The position numbers were made by a program, and so were the translations under genes. The notes below the pieces were generated by a model. It saw nothing but the letters and a program-made list of their open reading frames with translations. It was not told the origin of the DNA and did no database searches. This document shows positions 22,885 through 29,255 of a stretch of 33,610 bases of DNA, piece after piece. Origin of the DNA: a virus; the IMG/VR virus record IMGVR_UViG_3300046543_000151, positions 1 through 33,610 of that record; one strand, given 5' to 3'. Position 1 is the first letter of the stretch. Each line of letters starts with the position of its first letter.

Positions 22885-24593
22885 TACGTGTTCAATGGCT
22901 CCAGTTCGAGATCCAGTCCAAACCAAGTGACATGCTGCGTCGTCACATGGTCAATGCGCACCTGCAATTTGTTACGCGTCAGACCGCCAGGTAGCCAACG
23001 GATGCGCTTGCTGTATCCACCTCGCGTGACTGCCTTCGTATAACGCGTCTGTGACCAGCGAATGCCATCCGACGAGTAAGTCATTGCGATTCTCGATGTG
23101 TCGCCGGCCTGCCCTGTTACGCACTTCAGTTCGACCGATCGAAGCCCCGCAGAAGCCAGCGGTAACATGACCATAGGAGACGAGGAACGATGCAGTACAG
23201 GGGCGCTATAGTGGCCACCAGTAGTGCTATCCAAAAAGCCAACACGATTATCAGCCAGATCACCACAAGCCCACATTCCATTGAAGCGGACGAAATTTCT
23301 AGCGCGGTAAAAGTCATCAGCCGTTGCTCCGCTATTTAATTGCGTCCAGAACTTAACGCCAAGGCCGGCAGTTGCAGTGGCATCAAACAAGAGCGTCTTG
23401 TTCGGCAGATGCACATACAGGAATTCCGAATCCTCGAACGAGATCGCTTCGAGTGTGACCACAACGATTTGATCAGCCGTCAGCAAGGACAACTCATAGT
23501 CGACCGCAGCAGAACTGATCTTGGCCGGCGCGTTGCCATTGAGCATCCATACGCCCTTTGGCATGTTCCGACCGCCGCCAATCCATGCGAGTGTGCGATT
23601 GAAATAGCACATGGTTTGACGCGAGGCACAGCCGATGTCGAATGTGTACGACTGCTGAGCCGTGAACGGGAAGTTGTTCCCTCCCGTGTTAGCCATCGTC
23701 TGAGTAGTATTGCTGCCCTGTACGTAGAGCTGGTTGTTCAGCTTGTAAATCGACGTAATGCCGTCCGGATCGTATTCCGCGCTGCCGAAATATCCCGGAA
23801 AGAACGTCAGATTGACGAGCGAACTAGAGAAGACGACCGTTCCATCGGTCACCATCACATACCCGGCCATGAAACAGGCGTCGACAACGGTCCCAATGCC
23901 GGCCGATTTGGTCATATCGACCTTGATCAACGCGCCGAGATTGTTCCAACCGATAAAGAACGATGCGCCTGTTCCACCACCGCTCGAAAGCACCTGCGCA
24001 AGAGGATTGCCGGGAATCTGCGAGGTAAGCACCTGCGGCGCGTTCTGAATCGATGCGCCAGTGATTACGCCACTCGATACGGAAGTCACAAGCACGGTAG
24101 CGTAGACGCCAAGCGGCCCGAGCGTGATCGTGTCGCCGACGTTGTAGCCTGTCCCGCCAGCCGCTATGCTGAGCGCTCCGGCGCTGCTGAAACCGCCAGG
24201 CGCGTAGTAATACAGGTTATTCGCGCTGACGATCAGCAGGAAGTCGAAGCTGTAATCCAGTCGGCAGCGCAGCCCGTCGTTAGCTATCGTGCCGAGCCAC
24301 GTCCGAACGCCAGTGGTGCTGTACGAATAGACCGAGCCGCCCTGCACACGATACATCACGCCATTCCACAAGATTCCGCCGCGATCAGACTCGCCGGTGA
24401 ACGTCGACGCCATCCATTGCGTCAATCCGCCATGCGATGTGCAAGTACCGGGCTTATCCTTCGTCGGGATCTGGCGCAACTTCACGTTGACCGCAAATTC
24501 TCCCTGCACATTGCCGTCATCAGTCGTGCTTGTCCCTCCCGTCATCAAAGGAAGCGGGACTGCCTGAATGTTGGCTAAGGGCACTTGCGCCAT
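22884..24593 (-). CDS. P22 gp10-like packaged-DNA stabilisation / tail hub protein with inserted domain
   Basis: This 569-aa protein matches the gp10 plan. The N-terminus is MAQVPLANIQAVPLPL, then VQGEFAVNVKLRQIPTKDKPGTCTSHGGLTQW. A propeller-like series follows, including ACFMAGYVMVTDGTVVFSSSL, FFPGYFGSAEYDPDGITSIYKLN and the C-terminal VELKCVTGQAGDTSRIAMTYSSDG. Gp10 forms the hexameric tail hub below gp4 and seals DNA. It is about 100 residues longer than P22 gp10 (472 aa). Residues about 136-217 are an added GGTGYNVGDTITLGPL-type domain common in tail fibre proteins. The ATG overlaps no gene but follows the stop of the 55-aa protein directly. Confidence 0.9.
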   Translation of the reverse strand: MAQVPLANIQAVPLPLMTGGTSTTDDGNVQGEFAVNVKLRQIPTKDKPGTCTSHGGLTQWMASTFTGESDRGGILWNGVMYRVQGGSVYSYSTTGVRTWLGTIANDGLRCRLDYSFDFLLIVSANNLYYYAPGGFSSAGALSIAAGGTGYNVGDTITLGPLGVYATVLVTSVSSGVITGASIQNAPQVLTSQIPGNPLAQVLSSGGGTGASFFIGWNNLGALIKVDMTKSAGIGTVVDACFMAGYVMVTDGTVVFSSSLVNLTFFPGYFGSAEYDPDGITSIYKLNNQLYVQGSNTTQTMANTGGNNFPFTAQQSYTFDIGCASRQTMCYFNRTLAWIGGGRNMPKGVWMLNGNAPAKISSAAVDYELSLLTADQIVVVTLEAISFEDSEFLYVHLPNKTLLFDATATAGLGVKFWTQLNSGATADDFYRARNFVRFNGMWACGDLADNRVGFLDSTTGGHYSAPVLHRSSSPMVMLPLASAGLRSVELKCVTGQAGDTSRIAMTYSSDGIRWSQTRYTKAVTRGGYSKRIRWLPGGLTRNKLQVRIDHVTTQHVTWFGLDLELEPLNT

Positions 24594-24761
24594 TTACTTT
24601 TTCTTCGCGACTTTCTTCAGCGCAGGGTTCTTCTTCTTCGCCTTAGCCGATGCCCCACGCGCAGCCGATGCGAGGATTGCACCCGCGTTCGCCTTCGGAA
24701 TGCCTTCCTTGCGCGCGATCTTGGCTTGCTCTGCTGCGAAACCTGGATGCTTCTTCGACAT
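24594..24761 (-). CDS. 55-aa basic Lys/Ala-rich phage protein
   Basis: The product is MSKKHPGFAAEQAKIARKEG… with a core HPGFAAEQAKIARKEGIPKANAGAILASAARGAS and a lysine-rich tail ending KKVAKKK. The pattern KHPGF…KIA.KEG……AGAILA…R.AS…NPALK is one I recognise from small conserved proteins of many phages and prophages, of unknown function. High charge (over a quarter Lys/Arg) suggests nucleic-acid binding or a packing role. The stop TAA directly abuts the ATG of the gp10 gene, and the spacing to the gene before it is short, so it is well placed in the tail operon. Confidence 0.75.
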   Translation of the reverse strand: MSKKHPGFAAEQAKIARKEGIPKANAGAILASAARGASAKAKKKNPALKKVAKKK

Positions 24762-24770
24762 GACGACTCC

Positions 24771-25142
24771 TTACGAGAGGTGCGATTGCGGCGAGTAGAA
24801 GATATCGACGCCCGACGTATTCGCCGCGGCGAGAACCGTCGTATCGTTGTCAGCCGGGTTCAGCGTGACTGCGATCGACAGCCCGAACTTGCACGGGAAC
24901 GTCTCCAGCCCGAAATCGATACGCTGCGGCACGTTTGCCGGCAGCATGATCGTCATCACCGGAATGTCGGTTCCGAGCACCGGCGCAGACGCCTTGTCGA
25001 AGATCTTCAGGTAGCAGACAACCGTCGCCCATCCGCTCATTCCGTCGAATCCGCAAGGGATGGCAGACAGAACGTTGGCATTCGTCGTCGCAGCAGTGAC
25101 GAGATGAAATCGTTTTAGCGAGCTAATACACGTTACATTCAT
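24771..25142 (-). CDS. 123-aa virion-type protein, unknown
   Basis: The product begins MNVTCISSLKRFHLVTAATTNAN. It then has an apparent beta-sandwich pattern: VCYLKIFDKASAPVLGTDIPVMTIMLPANVPQRIDFGLETFPCKFGLSIAVTLNPADNDTTV. The motif YLKIFDKxxxPxxGTDxPVxTxxLP occurs in many small phage proteins encoded near tail or decoration genes; the exact role is unknown. The start at 25142 is chosen because it overlaps the upstream stop (ATGA). A longer frame to 25214 would only add residues that overlap the preceding gene. It precedes the 55-aa basic protein gene. Confidence 0.7.
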   Translation of the reverse strand: MNVTCISSLKRFHLVTAATTNANVLSAIPCGFDGMSGWATVVCYLKIFDKASAPVLGTDIPVMTIMLPANVPQRIDFGLETFPCKFGLSIAVTLNPADNDTTVLAAANTSGVDIFYSPQSHLS

Positions 25143-25372
25143 GGAACACCTCCTCCAACGGCCGAACCAGTTCCACCCGCCACGAGATCGGCCTGATTCG
25201 CGAGAGCAATCCAATAGTCACGCAGCGCCTTTGCCTGCACGACGACATTCGCGCCGGTCAGAATGGTCGACAGCGCGATAGACGCGTCCCGCCGATCGCC
25301 GAACGGATCGGGCATCGTGTTCGGTGCGACTGGCAAGTCTGAGAAGTGCGGATTCTTCTTTGTGGCGGCCAT
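25139..25372 (-). CDS. 77-aa hypothetical protein
   Basis: The product (MAATKKNPHFSDLPVAPNTMPDPFGDRRDASIALSTILTGA…) has a polar Pro-rich N-terminus, a central helix VVVQAKALRDYWIALANQADL and a Gly-rich end. No family is recognised. The stop overlaps the next ATG (ATGA), and the upstream neighbour ends 8 bases before its start, so it is in the structural operon between the 70-aa and 123-aa genes. Its place between gp4 and gp10 genes suggests a minor virion or assembly protein. Confidence 0.65.
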   Translation of the reverse strand: MAATKKNPHFSDLPVAPNTMPDPFGDRRDASIALSTILTGANVVVQAKALRDYWIALANQADLVAGGTGSAVGGGVP

Positions 25373-25380
25373 TTCGGCTC

Positions 25381-25593
25381 CTAGAGTGCGACTTTTACAA
25401 CATTGCCAGCGCTCGTATCAATCCAGAGCTGGCCGGTACCTGAGGGCGGTTGTACTGTCGGCAACTGAGCCAGCACAGCCAAGAGAAGGTTGATTGACGT
25501 GCGCTGAGTCGTGCCGCTTGATGCCGCATAGATCGGCACTTGGTCGGCGAGGTTCGGAGTCTGGTCGAAGCAGAGATTTTGAATGGTAGTCAC
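25381..25593 (-). CDS. 70-aa protein with tailspike-like adaptor motif
   Basis: The product opens MTTIQNLCFDQTPNLADQVPIYAASSGTTQR. This closely follows the tailspike N-terminus at 5987-7552 (MSTIGDLC, then DDKLPVW, NGVTR). Shared features are M(T/S)TI, (N/D)LC, D-x2-P-(I/V)-(Y/W), G-x-T and an LL/LD helix. The remainder (LPTVQPPSGTGQLWIDTSAGNVVKVAL) resembles fibre segments (GxLWxDTSxGNVLKVA). It may be a tiny spike or fibre, or an adaptor for one. It lies just after the gp4 gene. Confidence 0.7.
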   Translation of the reverse strand: MTTIQNLCFDQTPNLADQVPIYAASSGTTQRTSINLLLAVLAQLPTVQPPSGTGQLWIDTSAGNVVKVAL

Positions 25594-25605
25594 GCCGCTC
25601 TCCGA

Positions 25606-26127
25606 CTAGAATCCGTTGATGTTATTGTCACCGGACCAAAGTTCCATGTCAGGCGAGAAAGATGAATCGGGACCCGCATCCAATTTAGGCGGACGGTTAA
25701 TAAAAAACTGAACTCCATCAGCCCAGACCTGATTCCCGCTTCCAACCGGCATGTTGGTGTTGCGCTGATACTGCGGAATCCGCTTGCCGGCGTAGAGCAT
25801 CTGGTCCCGCGATATCTTCAACTGAGCGACCGTGATGCTCGATAGGTTCTTGCCAATGCTCGGCGCCGCTATGATCGCCGCGGACAGGATTACGAGATTG
25901 ACGAGGTGCATTGGGATGTTCACGACCGTTTCTAGGTTCGCAATCCCCGGAGCATCGGCGTAGCTCCATCCAGGAACACGCGCGCCCTTCACTTCGAGTT
26001 CAGCCAGATACGCGTCCAGTCGATCGGAGATGCGCTCCAAATCCTCCGGCTCCATGTCGTACACGGCGGACGTTAGGCCGAGTTCGCCTAGACCTTGCTG
26101 CACGAAGTAGGATTTCGGAGCTTTCAT
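25606..26127 (-). CDS. tail accessory factor gp4-like (packaged DNA stabilisation)
   Basis: This 173-aa protein (P22 gp4 is 166 aa) has the gp4 pattern. It begins with a helical N-terminus FVQQGLGELGLTSAVYDMEPEDLERISDRLDAYLAELEVKG. Next come ADAPGIANLETVVNIPMHLVNLVILSAAIIAAPSIGKN and a C-terminal RDQMLYAGKRIPQYQRNTNMPVGSGN. Gp4 binds the portal as a 12-subunit ring and starts tail assembly, and in P22 also has muramidase activity. Here no clear catalytic motif is seen. It starts 60 bases after the coiled-coil protein gene and precedes the 70-aa gene. Confidence 0.9.
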   Translation of the reverse strand: MKAPKSYFVQQGLGELGLTSAVYDMEPEDLERISDRLDAYLAELEVKGARVPGWSYADAPGIANLETVVNIPMHLVNLVILSAAIIAAPSIGKNLSSITVAQLKISRDQMLYAGKRIPQYQRNTNMPVGSGNQVWADGVQFFINRPPKLDAGPDSSFSPDMELWSGDNNINGF

Positions 26128-26187
26128 GGCTTATCCGAGTAGATCGTTGCTCTCAGACCCGCAGACGCCAGGAGGATTTTCATCTCG

Positions 26188-26487
26188 TCACGCTGCCGGC
26201 TGAGCAGTTTCTTCCGTACCACTAAGCTTCGCCTTCAGTTCCTTGGCCGCTTTCGTGCGTCCATCCAGCTTTACCTGCTCATCTGCGATCTGAGCCTGAA
26301 GCGCAGCGTTCTCTTTCTCCAACTTCGCCAGATCGGCAGCGTCCAGCGCTTCCTGAGCCGATGCGAACCAGCCCGAGGCGATATGCTGATCGTGCTCCGT
26401 CTCGTCGACGACCTTCTGCGCGAGCTTGCCCCAGACCTTCTCGCCTTCGCCCGCATCTTCGAGCGGCTTGAATACGGCAATCGACAT
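26188..26487 (-). CDS. 99-aa coiled-coil protein, unknown
   Basis: The first gene after the late-promoter candidate. It begins MSIAVFKPLEDAGEGEKVWGKLAQKVVDETEHDQHIASGW, then has a strong heptad-like coiled coil (DAADLAKLEKENAALQAQIADEQVKLDGRTKAAKELKAKLS) and an Ala/Gln-rich end. No family is recognised. A purine-rich GGGGAAAAA lies just upstream of the ATG. It is probably a virion or assembly factor because it heads the block that continues with gp4. Confidence 0.7.
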   Translation of the reverse strand: MSIAVFKPLEDAGEGEKVWGKLAQKVVDETEHDQHIASGWFASAQEALDAADLAKLEKENAALQAQIADEQVKLDGRTKAAKELKAKLSGTEETAQPAA

Positions 26488-26495
26488 TTTTTCCC

Positions 26496-26573
26496 CTAGA
26501 AATGCTTCTCGCGCGGATCGCAGCAGGTTTCACCCTCGCTGATCTGCCGCGCGCACCACCAACAACGCAGAAT
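26496..26573 (-). CDS. possible 25-codon Cys-rich microgene with ATT start
   Basis: This stretch reads (ATT)-L-R-C-W-W-C-A-R-Q-I-S-E-G-E-T-C-C-D-P-R-E-K-H-F-stop. It has a CxxC pair, a later CC and a DPREKHF end that look protein-like. An AGGA Shine-Dalgarno-like site lies 9 bases before the ATT, at the distance expected for an ATG. It may use a rare ATT or CTG start, or have lost its ATG. It lies between the promoter candidate at 26591 and the 99-aa gene. Confidence 0.3.
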   Translation of the reverse strand: MLRCWWCARQISEGETCCDPREKHF

Positions 26574-26590
26574 ACTTAGGTTTCCTGCGT
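26565..26590 (-). promoter_or_regulatory. 6-bp hairpin in the late leader
   Basis: ACGCAG at 26565-26570 and CTGCGT at 26585-26590 pair with a 14-base loop, at or just after the expected transcription start of the promoter at 26591-26618. It could be a 5'-end protecting structure or a regulator-binding dyad next to the -10 box. Low confidence. Confidence 0.3.
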
Positions 26591-26618
26591 ATTTTATCTC
26601 AAATAGGATATATATCAA
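26591..26618 (-). promoter_or_regulatory. sigma70-like promoter for the structural block
   Basis: Read leftward, TTGATA (26613-26618), a 16-base spacer and TAAAAT (26591-26596) form a good sigma70 promoter in an A/T-rich island between the 82-aa gene and the 99-aa gene. Expected start is near 26584. It would transcribe the gp4, gp10, ejection, portal and terminase genes. No other promoter of this quality was seen at this junction. Confidence 0.5.
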
Positions 26619-26622
26619 CGGT

Positions 26623-26871
26623 TTATGGCTTGGCCTTCACGATGTTTATCTGCACAGCCGGCGCGCCTTCCTTGCCGCTTAGTTCCATCTGCATCGCCGT
26701 CAGGTCAGGCAGACTCTTGCGCAGAAGGATTTCGATTGCCTTCAATCGGCTCATCGGAATTTCGGATTCCTTAGCACCAAGTGCATAATTCTGCAAGACA
26801 TTTATCAACTGACTTGCTTGAATCTTTGCCCGTACATCCTCTTGGTGCGTCTTACGTAGGCGCGCTGCCAT
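26623..26871 (-). CDS. 82-aa conserved phage protein, candidate small terminase subunit
   Basis: The product (MAARLRKTHQEDVRAKIQASQLINVLQNYALGAKESEIPMSRLKAIEILLRKSLPDLTAMQ…) has a basic helical N-terminus. It carries the pattern RxKIQxSQLIxxLxxxxxG…MSxxxxxAxxILLxKxLPDL, which I recall from short phage proteins often placed just before packaging genes and sometimes labelled small terminase. The role is not proven, and the large subunit is about 13 kb downstream. The GGGAGGATGAA site is very good, and the upstream gene ends inside it. Confidence 0.6.
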   Translation of the reverse strand: MAARLRKTHQEDVRAKIQASQLINVLQNYALGAKESEIPMSRLKAIEILLRKSLPDLTAMQMELSGKEGAPAVQINIVKAKP

Positions 26872-26872
26872 T

Positions 26873-27043
26873 TCATCCTCCCTTGTTCGACTCTATCGCG
26901 ATCTCATCCCGCAGAATCTGAGCTGCTGCGACGAGTTCGTGCGCTTCGTTCCATGCTGCCTCGCCAGCCGACGACTTGAGCCGTGCGACACGCTTCTCGA
27001 CTTCGGCAAGCCATGATGCGGCTGTGTTTGATTTGACTGTCAT
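26873..27043 (-). CDS. 56-aa helical protein, unknown
   Basis: The product (MTVKSNTAASWLAEVEKRVARLKSSAGEAAWNEAHELVAAAQILRDEIAIESNKGG) is one long amphipathic helix pair with no cysteine and a possible short coiled coil. The stop TGA is 1 base before the ATG of the next gene, and the last codons GGA-GGA serve as its ribosome binding site. The gene start overlaps the end of the Ref-like gene. The tight packing on both sides supports it. No family is recognised. Confidence 0.65.
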   Translation of the reverse strand: MTVKSNTAASWLAEVEKRVARLKSSAGEAAWNEAHELVAAAQILRDEIAIESNKGG

Positions 27044-27318
27044 TTTCTACCCCCGTAAAGTCGTTCGATCGTCGCCGCTAGGCAATCTAGTTCGCTTACC
27101 TTCACCACTTCCCACATGCGCCGCTGGCCGTGGATTCCGTTGAAGCTTCCCTGATGACAGTCTTTGCAGAGCGGGATCACGCAGAATCCGGGGCTTTTCC
27201 GTCCGGGCGTGCGACCGGCGAGGATGTGATGCGCGTCACTCGGGCCATGTGCTCCGCATACAGCGCAGTCGAGTTCCTTCACGCGCGCAATGTGAAGTCG
27301 TTCGGCTGCGACTGTCAT
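27040..27318 (-). CDS. HNH nuclease, Ref/DUF968-like
   Basis: This 92-aa protein has CAVCG (residues 18-22), an HH in DAHHIL (28-33) and VIPLCKDCHQGSFNGIHGQRR. It is a zinc-bound HNH core like the RecA-dependent Ref nuclease of phage P1 and DUF968 proteins (CxxCG…HHI…IPLCxxxH). Such proteins help recombination or process DNA. The variant end CKDCH and the Gly-rich insertion (AGRTPGRKSPGF) are noted. It is probably a recombination-class enzyme rather than a homing endonuclease because it is small and encoded among early genes. Start overlaps the upstream stop (ATGA). Confidence 0.75.
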   Translation of the reverse strand: MTVAAERLHIARVKELDCAVCGAHGPSDAHHILAGRTPGRKSPGFCVIPLCKDCHQGSFNGIHGQRRMWEVVKVSELDCLAATIERLYGGRK

Positions 27319-27659
27319 AGTGCCCTCGCTTCTGCCCGTTGGTTTGCTCCGAGGGAGCGCCAGACCTCTACACGAGCCTGAGCAGCCACCATCAGCCAGC
27401 GGAGCCGTTCCTCGGTCTCAACGGCGGTCTGAAGCGATTCCAGCAGGGTGCAATACTCATCGCTTGCATATGCTTCACGCTCCTGCGCCGCGGTCGTCTT
27501 GTGGCCGCCCGTCTCGGCCTGCTGCATCATCAGCGCTTTCTGGCTCTTCCTGAATTCTTCGAGGTAGACGCGCTCGGCCTTCGCCTTTGCAAGAGCCATC
27601 GCGTTGTCTCTCATAAAGTCGAGAGCGCGAAAGATGTTGATTTCCGATTCTTCGCTCAT
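27315..27659 (-). CDS. 114-aa conserved helical phage protein
   Basis: The protein runs ALDFMRDNAMALAKAKAERVYLEEFRKSQKALMMQQ, then TTAAQEREAYASDEYCTLLESLQTAVETEERLRWLMVAAQARVEVWRS. It is a long helical protein with the recognisable phage signature AxAKAKAERVYLEEFRKSxKAxLMxQ…QEREAYA…EExLRWxMVAAQxRxEVWRS. I know the pattern as conserved and of unknown function in tailed-phage early regions. It is coupled to both neighbours by ATGA overlaps. A role in recombination or replication is only guessed from its neighbours. Confidence 0.8.
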   Translation of the reverse strand: MSEESEINIFRALDFMRDNAMALAKAKAERVYLEEFRKSQKALMMQQAETGGHKTTAAQEREAYASDEYCTLLESLQTAVETEERLRWLMVAAQARVEVWRSLGANQRAEARAL

Positions 27660-27892
27660 GTCGGCTCCTGCATCGCCATCCGACGCGGAAATGGGCTGAT
27701 GATGTCGTTAAATGTTCTTCGCATGACACGTTCGCCCTCTTCCTTTCCGTATGCGTATGCGGTGCGCATCAGCGCCTTCTCATCGTCTGAGCGTCCAGCT
27801 AGGTTCATGAACCCGAGGAAGTGCTCGAACAGGCAGTCCGTCGTGTGCGAATACTTCCCCGGTTCGGCGCAGCCAGCGCAGCAGTTAGTCAT
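27656..27892 (-). CDS. 78-aa Cys-containing protein, unknown
   Basis: The product has CC-x2-C at residues 4-8 and an HTTDC cysteine at about 20 (MTNCCAGCAEPGKYSHTTDCLFEHF), then a helical region with KEEGERVMRRTFNDIISPF. Cysteines and His suggest zinc binding. The ATG has an AGGAG site, and the stop overlaps the next ATG (ATGA). No family is recognised. It belongs to the chain of small early proteins between the SANT-like protein and the Ref-like nuclease. Confidence 0.7.
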   Translation of the reverse strand: MTNCCAGCAEPGKYSHTTDCLFEHFLGFMNLAGRSDDEKALMRTAYAYGKEEGERVMRRTFNDIISPFPRRMAMQEPT

Positions 27893-27904
27893 GTCGCGCT
27901 CCTG

Positions 27905-28192
27905 TTATCCGAAAATGCGGTGCCAAAAAGGGCGCTTTGGAATATCTGCGCACGCCATCGAGCTAAGCGATGGAGGATCGAATGCCGGAGGCCGGGGTGG
28001 CGCTTCTTCGAACCAATCGCCCTCAACGCCACATTGGTCGATTAGGCAATTCTGCGAGCGCATCAGGGAGCACGAAGCATTCTTGTCGCCTCGCACTGGA
28101 TCGATCGGCGCCTTTGGGTGATGGCACATCGGAACATTTCCGTAGTTAAAATCAATGTGCTTGCAGTTTCTGCACAGTTTCATTTCAGTCAT
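27905..28192 (-). CDS. 95-aa Cys-rich zinc protein, unknown
   Basis: The N-terminal half has C-x2-C (LCRNCKHID), MCHHP and SCSLMRSQNC, with CGVEGDWFEE. This is the pattern of small phage zinc proteins (CxxCxH…CxHP…CxxxR…C…G.WFE). The C-terminus is Pro-rich and ends RPFWHRIFG. The start at 28192 (MTEMKLC) is preferred over an upstream ATG; MKLC at 28183 is also possible. It overlaps the 59-aa gene end by 8 bases. Function is unknown. Confidence 0.7.
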   Translation of the reverse strand: MTEMKLCRNCKHIDFNYGNVPMCHHPKAPIDPVRGDKNASCSLMRSQNCLIDQCGVEGDWFEEAPPRPPAFDPPSLSSMACADIPKRPFWHRIFG

Positions 28193-28364
28193 GCGCCTTC
28201 TCCTCAAGCACGCGAATCTCAACTGCCGGGCCGTGTGCCTCAAGCAGCGCGACTTGCGCCGCCAGCCATGTCTGCCAGTGCTTTTCCTTCACCGACGCCA
28301 GAAGGCAGCCGCCGGCCTTCGCGTAATAGGCTTCGAATTGCTCTCTTCCATTTAACACGCTCAT
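28185..28364 (-). CDS. 59-aa protein, unknown
   Basis: The product (MSVLNGREQFEAYYAKAGGCLLASVKEKHWQTWLAAQVALLEAHG…) is helical and Trp-containing, and ends IRVLEEKAHD. Its ATG overlaps the upstream stop (ATGA) and uses GGAGCAGAA as ribosome site. No family is recognised. It lies in the row of small coupled early genes. Confidence 0.65.
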   Translation of the reverse strand: MSVLNGREQFEAYYAKAGGCLLASVKEKHWQTWLAAQVALLEAHGPAVEIRVLEEKAHD

Positions 28365-28573
28365 TTCTGCTCCTCCGCCAGACCGCGCCAACGGTCCATT
28401 TCGTAGATGATCGGCGCACGAAGCATGTCGCGATCGCTCAATCGAAAGTCGCCGAGCTTCCAGTAATAGCGACGGTTCTTTTCGTCCGCTCCGTTCTGGT
28501 AAATAATCTCCACGTCATACCAGCCCTCTCGGATTGGCGGGGTCGCGCACGGATACCATTCGGTTAGATTCAT
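28361..28573 (-). CDS. 70-aa protein, unknown, bracketed by repeated junctions
   Basis: The product (MNLTEWYPCATPPIREGWYDVEIIYQNGADEKNRRYYWKLGDFR…) reads like the short WY-rich domain WYPxxxPPxxxGWYD…YYWxG found in many phage proteins of unknown function. The gene starts by ATGA overlap with the 28-aa gene and ends by ATGA overlap with the 59-aa gene. Both junctions share the same 14 bases (tcatttctgctcct on the plus strand), so the gene is bracketed by a direct repeat. Confidence 0.75.
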   Translation of the reverse strand: MNLTEWYPCATPPIREGWYDVEIIYQNGADEKNRRYYWKLGDFRLSDRDMLRAPIIYEMDRWRGLAEEQK

Positions 28574-28656
28574 TTCTGCTCCTGTGCGGGCTTGGTCCAG
28601 TCTCGGCGCTTGATACCGAGGGCGAACCAGAGCGCGTCAAAATCGGCTGGAATCAT
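28570..28656 (-). CDS. 28-aa microprotein
   Basis: The product MIPADFDALWFALGIKRRDW… ends AQEQK. Its ATG overlaps the stop of the SANT-like gene (ATGA), and its stop overlaps the next ATG (ATGA), so it is read as part of a continuous coupled chain. No separate family is known to me. Codon arrangement and perfect coupling on both sides support translation, though a product this short could serve only as a coupling leader. Confidence 0.55.
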   Translation of the reverse strand: MIPADFDALWFALGIKRRDWTKPAQEQK

Positions 28657-29255
28657 GCTGCTGCCTCCTCGAAATCACGCAAAGCCATCGATTGCTGATA
28701 GACGCGGCTTTCGTATCGCCCTTTGCTCAGTTTGGGCGGCTCCGCATCCATGACCTGCGCCATCGCTACACCGAAAACATTGCCGATCATCTTGCCTTCC
28801 TTCATCCGCTTATTTACGTAGCGCGTCCGGTTGTATTCCTTCTTGGTCTTCGGACCGGGGCTGATGGCGTCTTCGTGGTTGCCGATCCCATATACAGCGA
28901 TATAGGGTCCGCCGGGATGAGTGCGGCGCCATGATTGAATATGAATCGTCTTCGCGGTGTACGCATGGCGCAAAAGGGTTGAGCCATGCTTGACAGTGCA
29001 TTTGAAGCGGTCTGCGATCTGGCGCGAACTGAAAACATATCCTTGCGCCATTTCCCGCAGGACGATCGCCAAAATATTCGAACGTGGGCCCCGGTTCAGG
29101 TGCGGTCGCGCTCCGAGCTTCAGCGCCTGGACGCGAACCATGATCGCTCGCTCAGTGCGATTCGGAATCAGCGGCAGGCAATATTTCATGAGGTTGTTGC
29201 TCGCCCACGTGTCGCGGATGATCTGGTCTTCTTCTTTCGTCCATTTGCCGCTCAT
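28653..29255 (-). CDS. SANT/Myb-like DNA-binding protein, candidate late regulator
   Basis: This 200-aa protein opens MSGKWTKEEDQIIRDTWASNN…LPLIPNRTERAIMVRVQALKLG, a Myb/SANT-type tri-helix (W-T-x-E-E-D, then helix-turn-helix with R-T-x-x-A). A second basic half follows (LAIVLREMAQGYVFSSRQIADRFKCTVKHGSTLLRHAYTAKTIHI) that looks like a winged-helix or HTH unit. It is probably a DNA-binding regulator. Its place near the end of the early block, upstream of the structural genes, suits a late activator, but this is inference. The start at 29255 is set by the WTKEED motif and an overlap with the gene before. Confidence 0.7.
   Translation of the reverse strand: MSGKWTKEEDQIIRDTWASNNLMKYCLPLIPNRTERAIMVRVQALKLGARPHLNRGPRSNILAIVLREMAQGYVFSSRQIADRFKCTVKHGSTLLRHAYTAKTIHIQSWRRTHPGGPYIAVYGIGNHEDAISPGPKTKKEYNRTRYVNKRMKEGKMIGNVFGVAMAQVMDAEPPKLSKGRYESRVYQQSMALRDFEEAAA

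Noticed and set aside
23340-24578. 412-aa plus-strand frame opposite the gp10-like gene
   Set aside because: It is an Arg-rich shadow of the gp10-like gene with no ribosome site and no motif.
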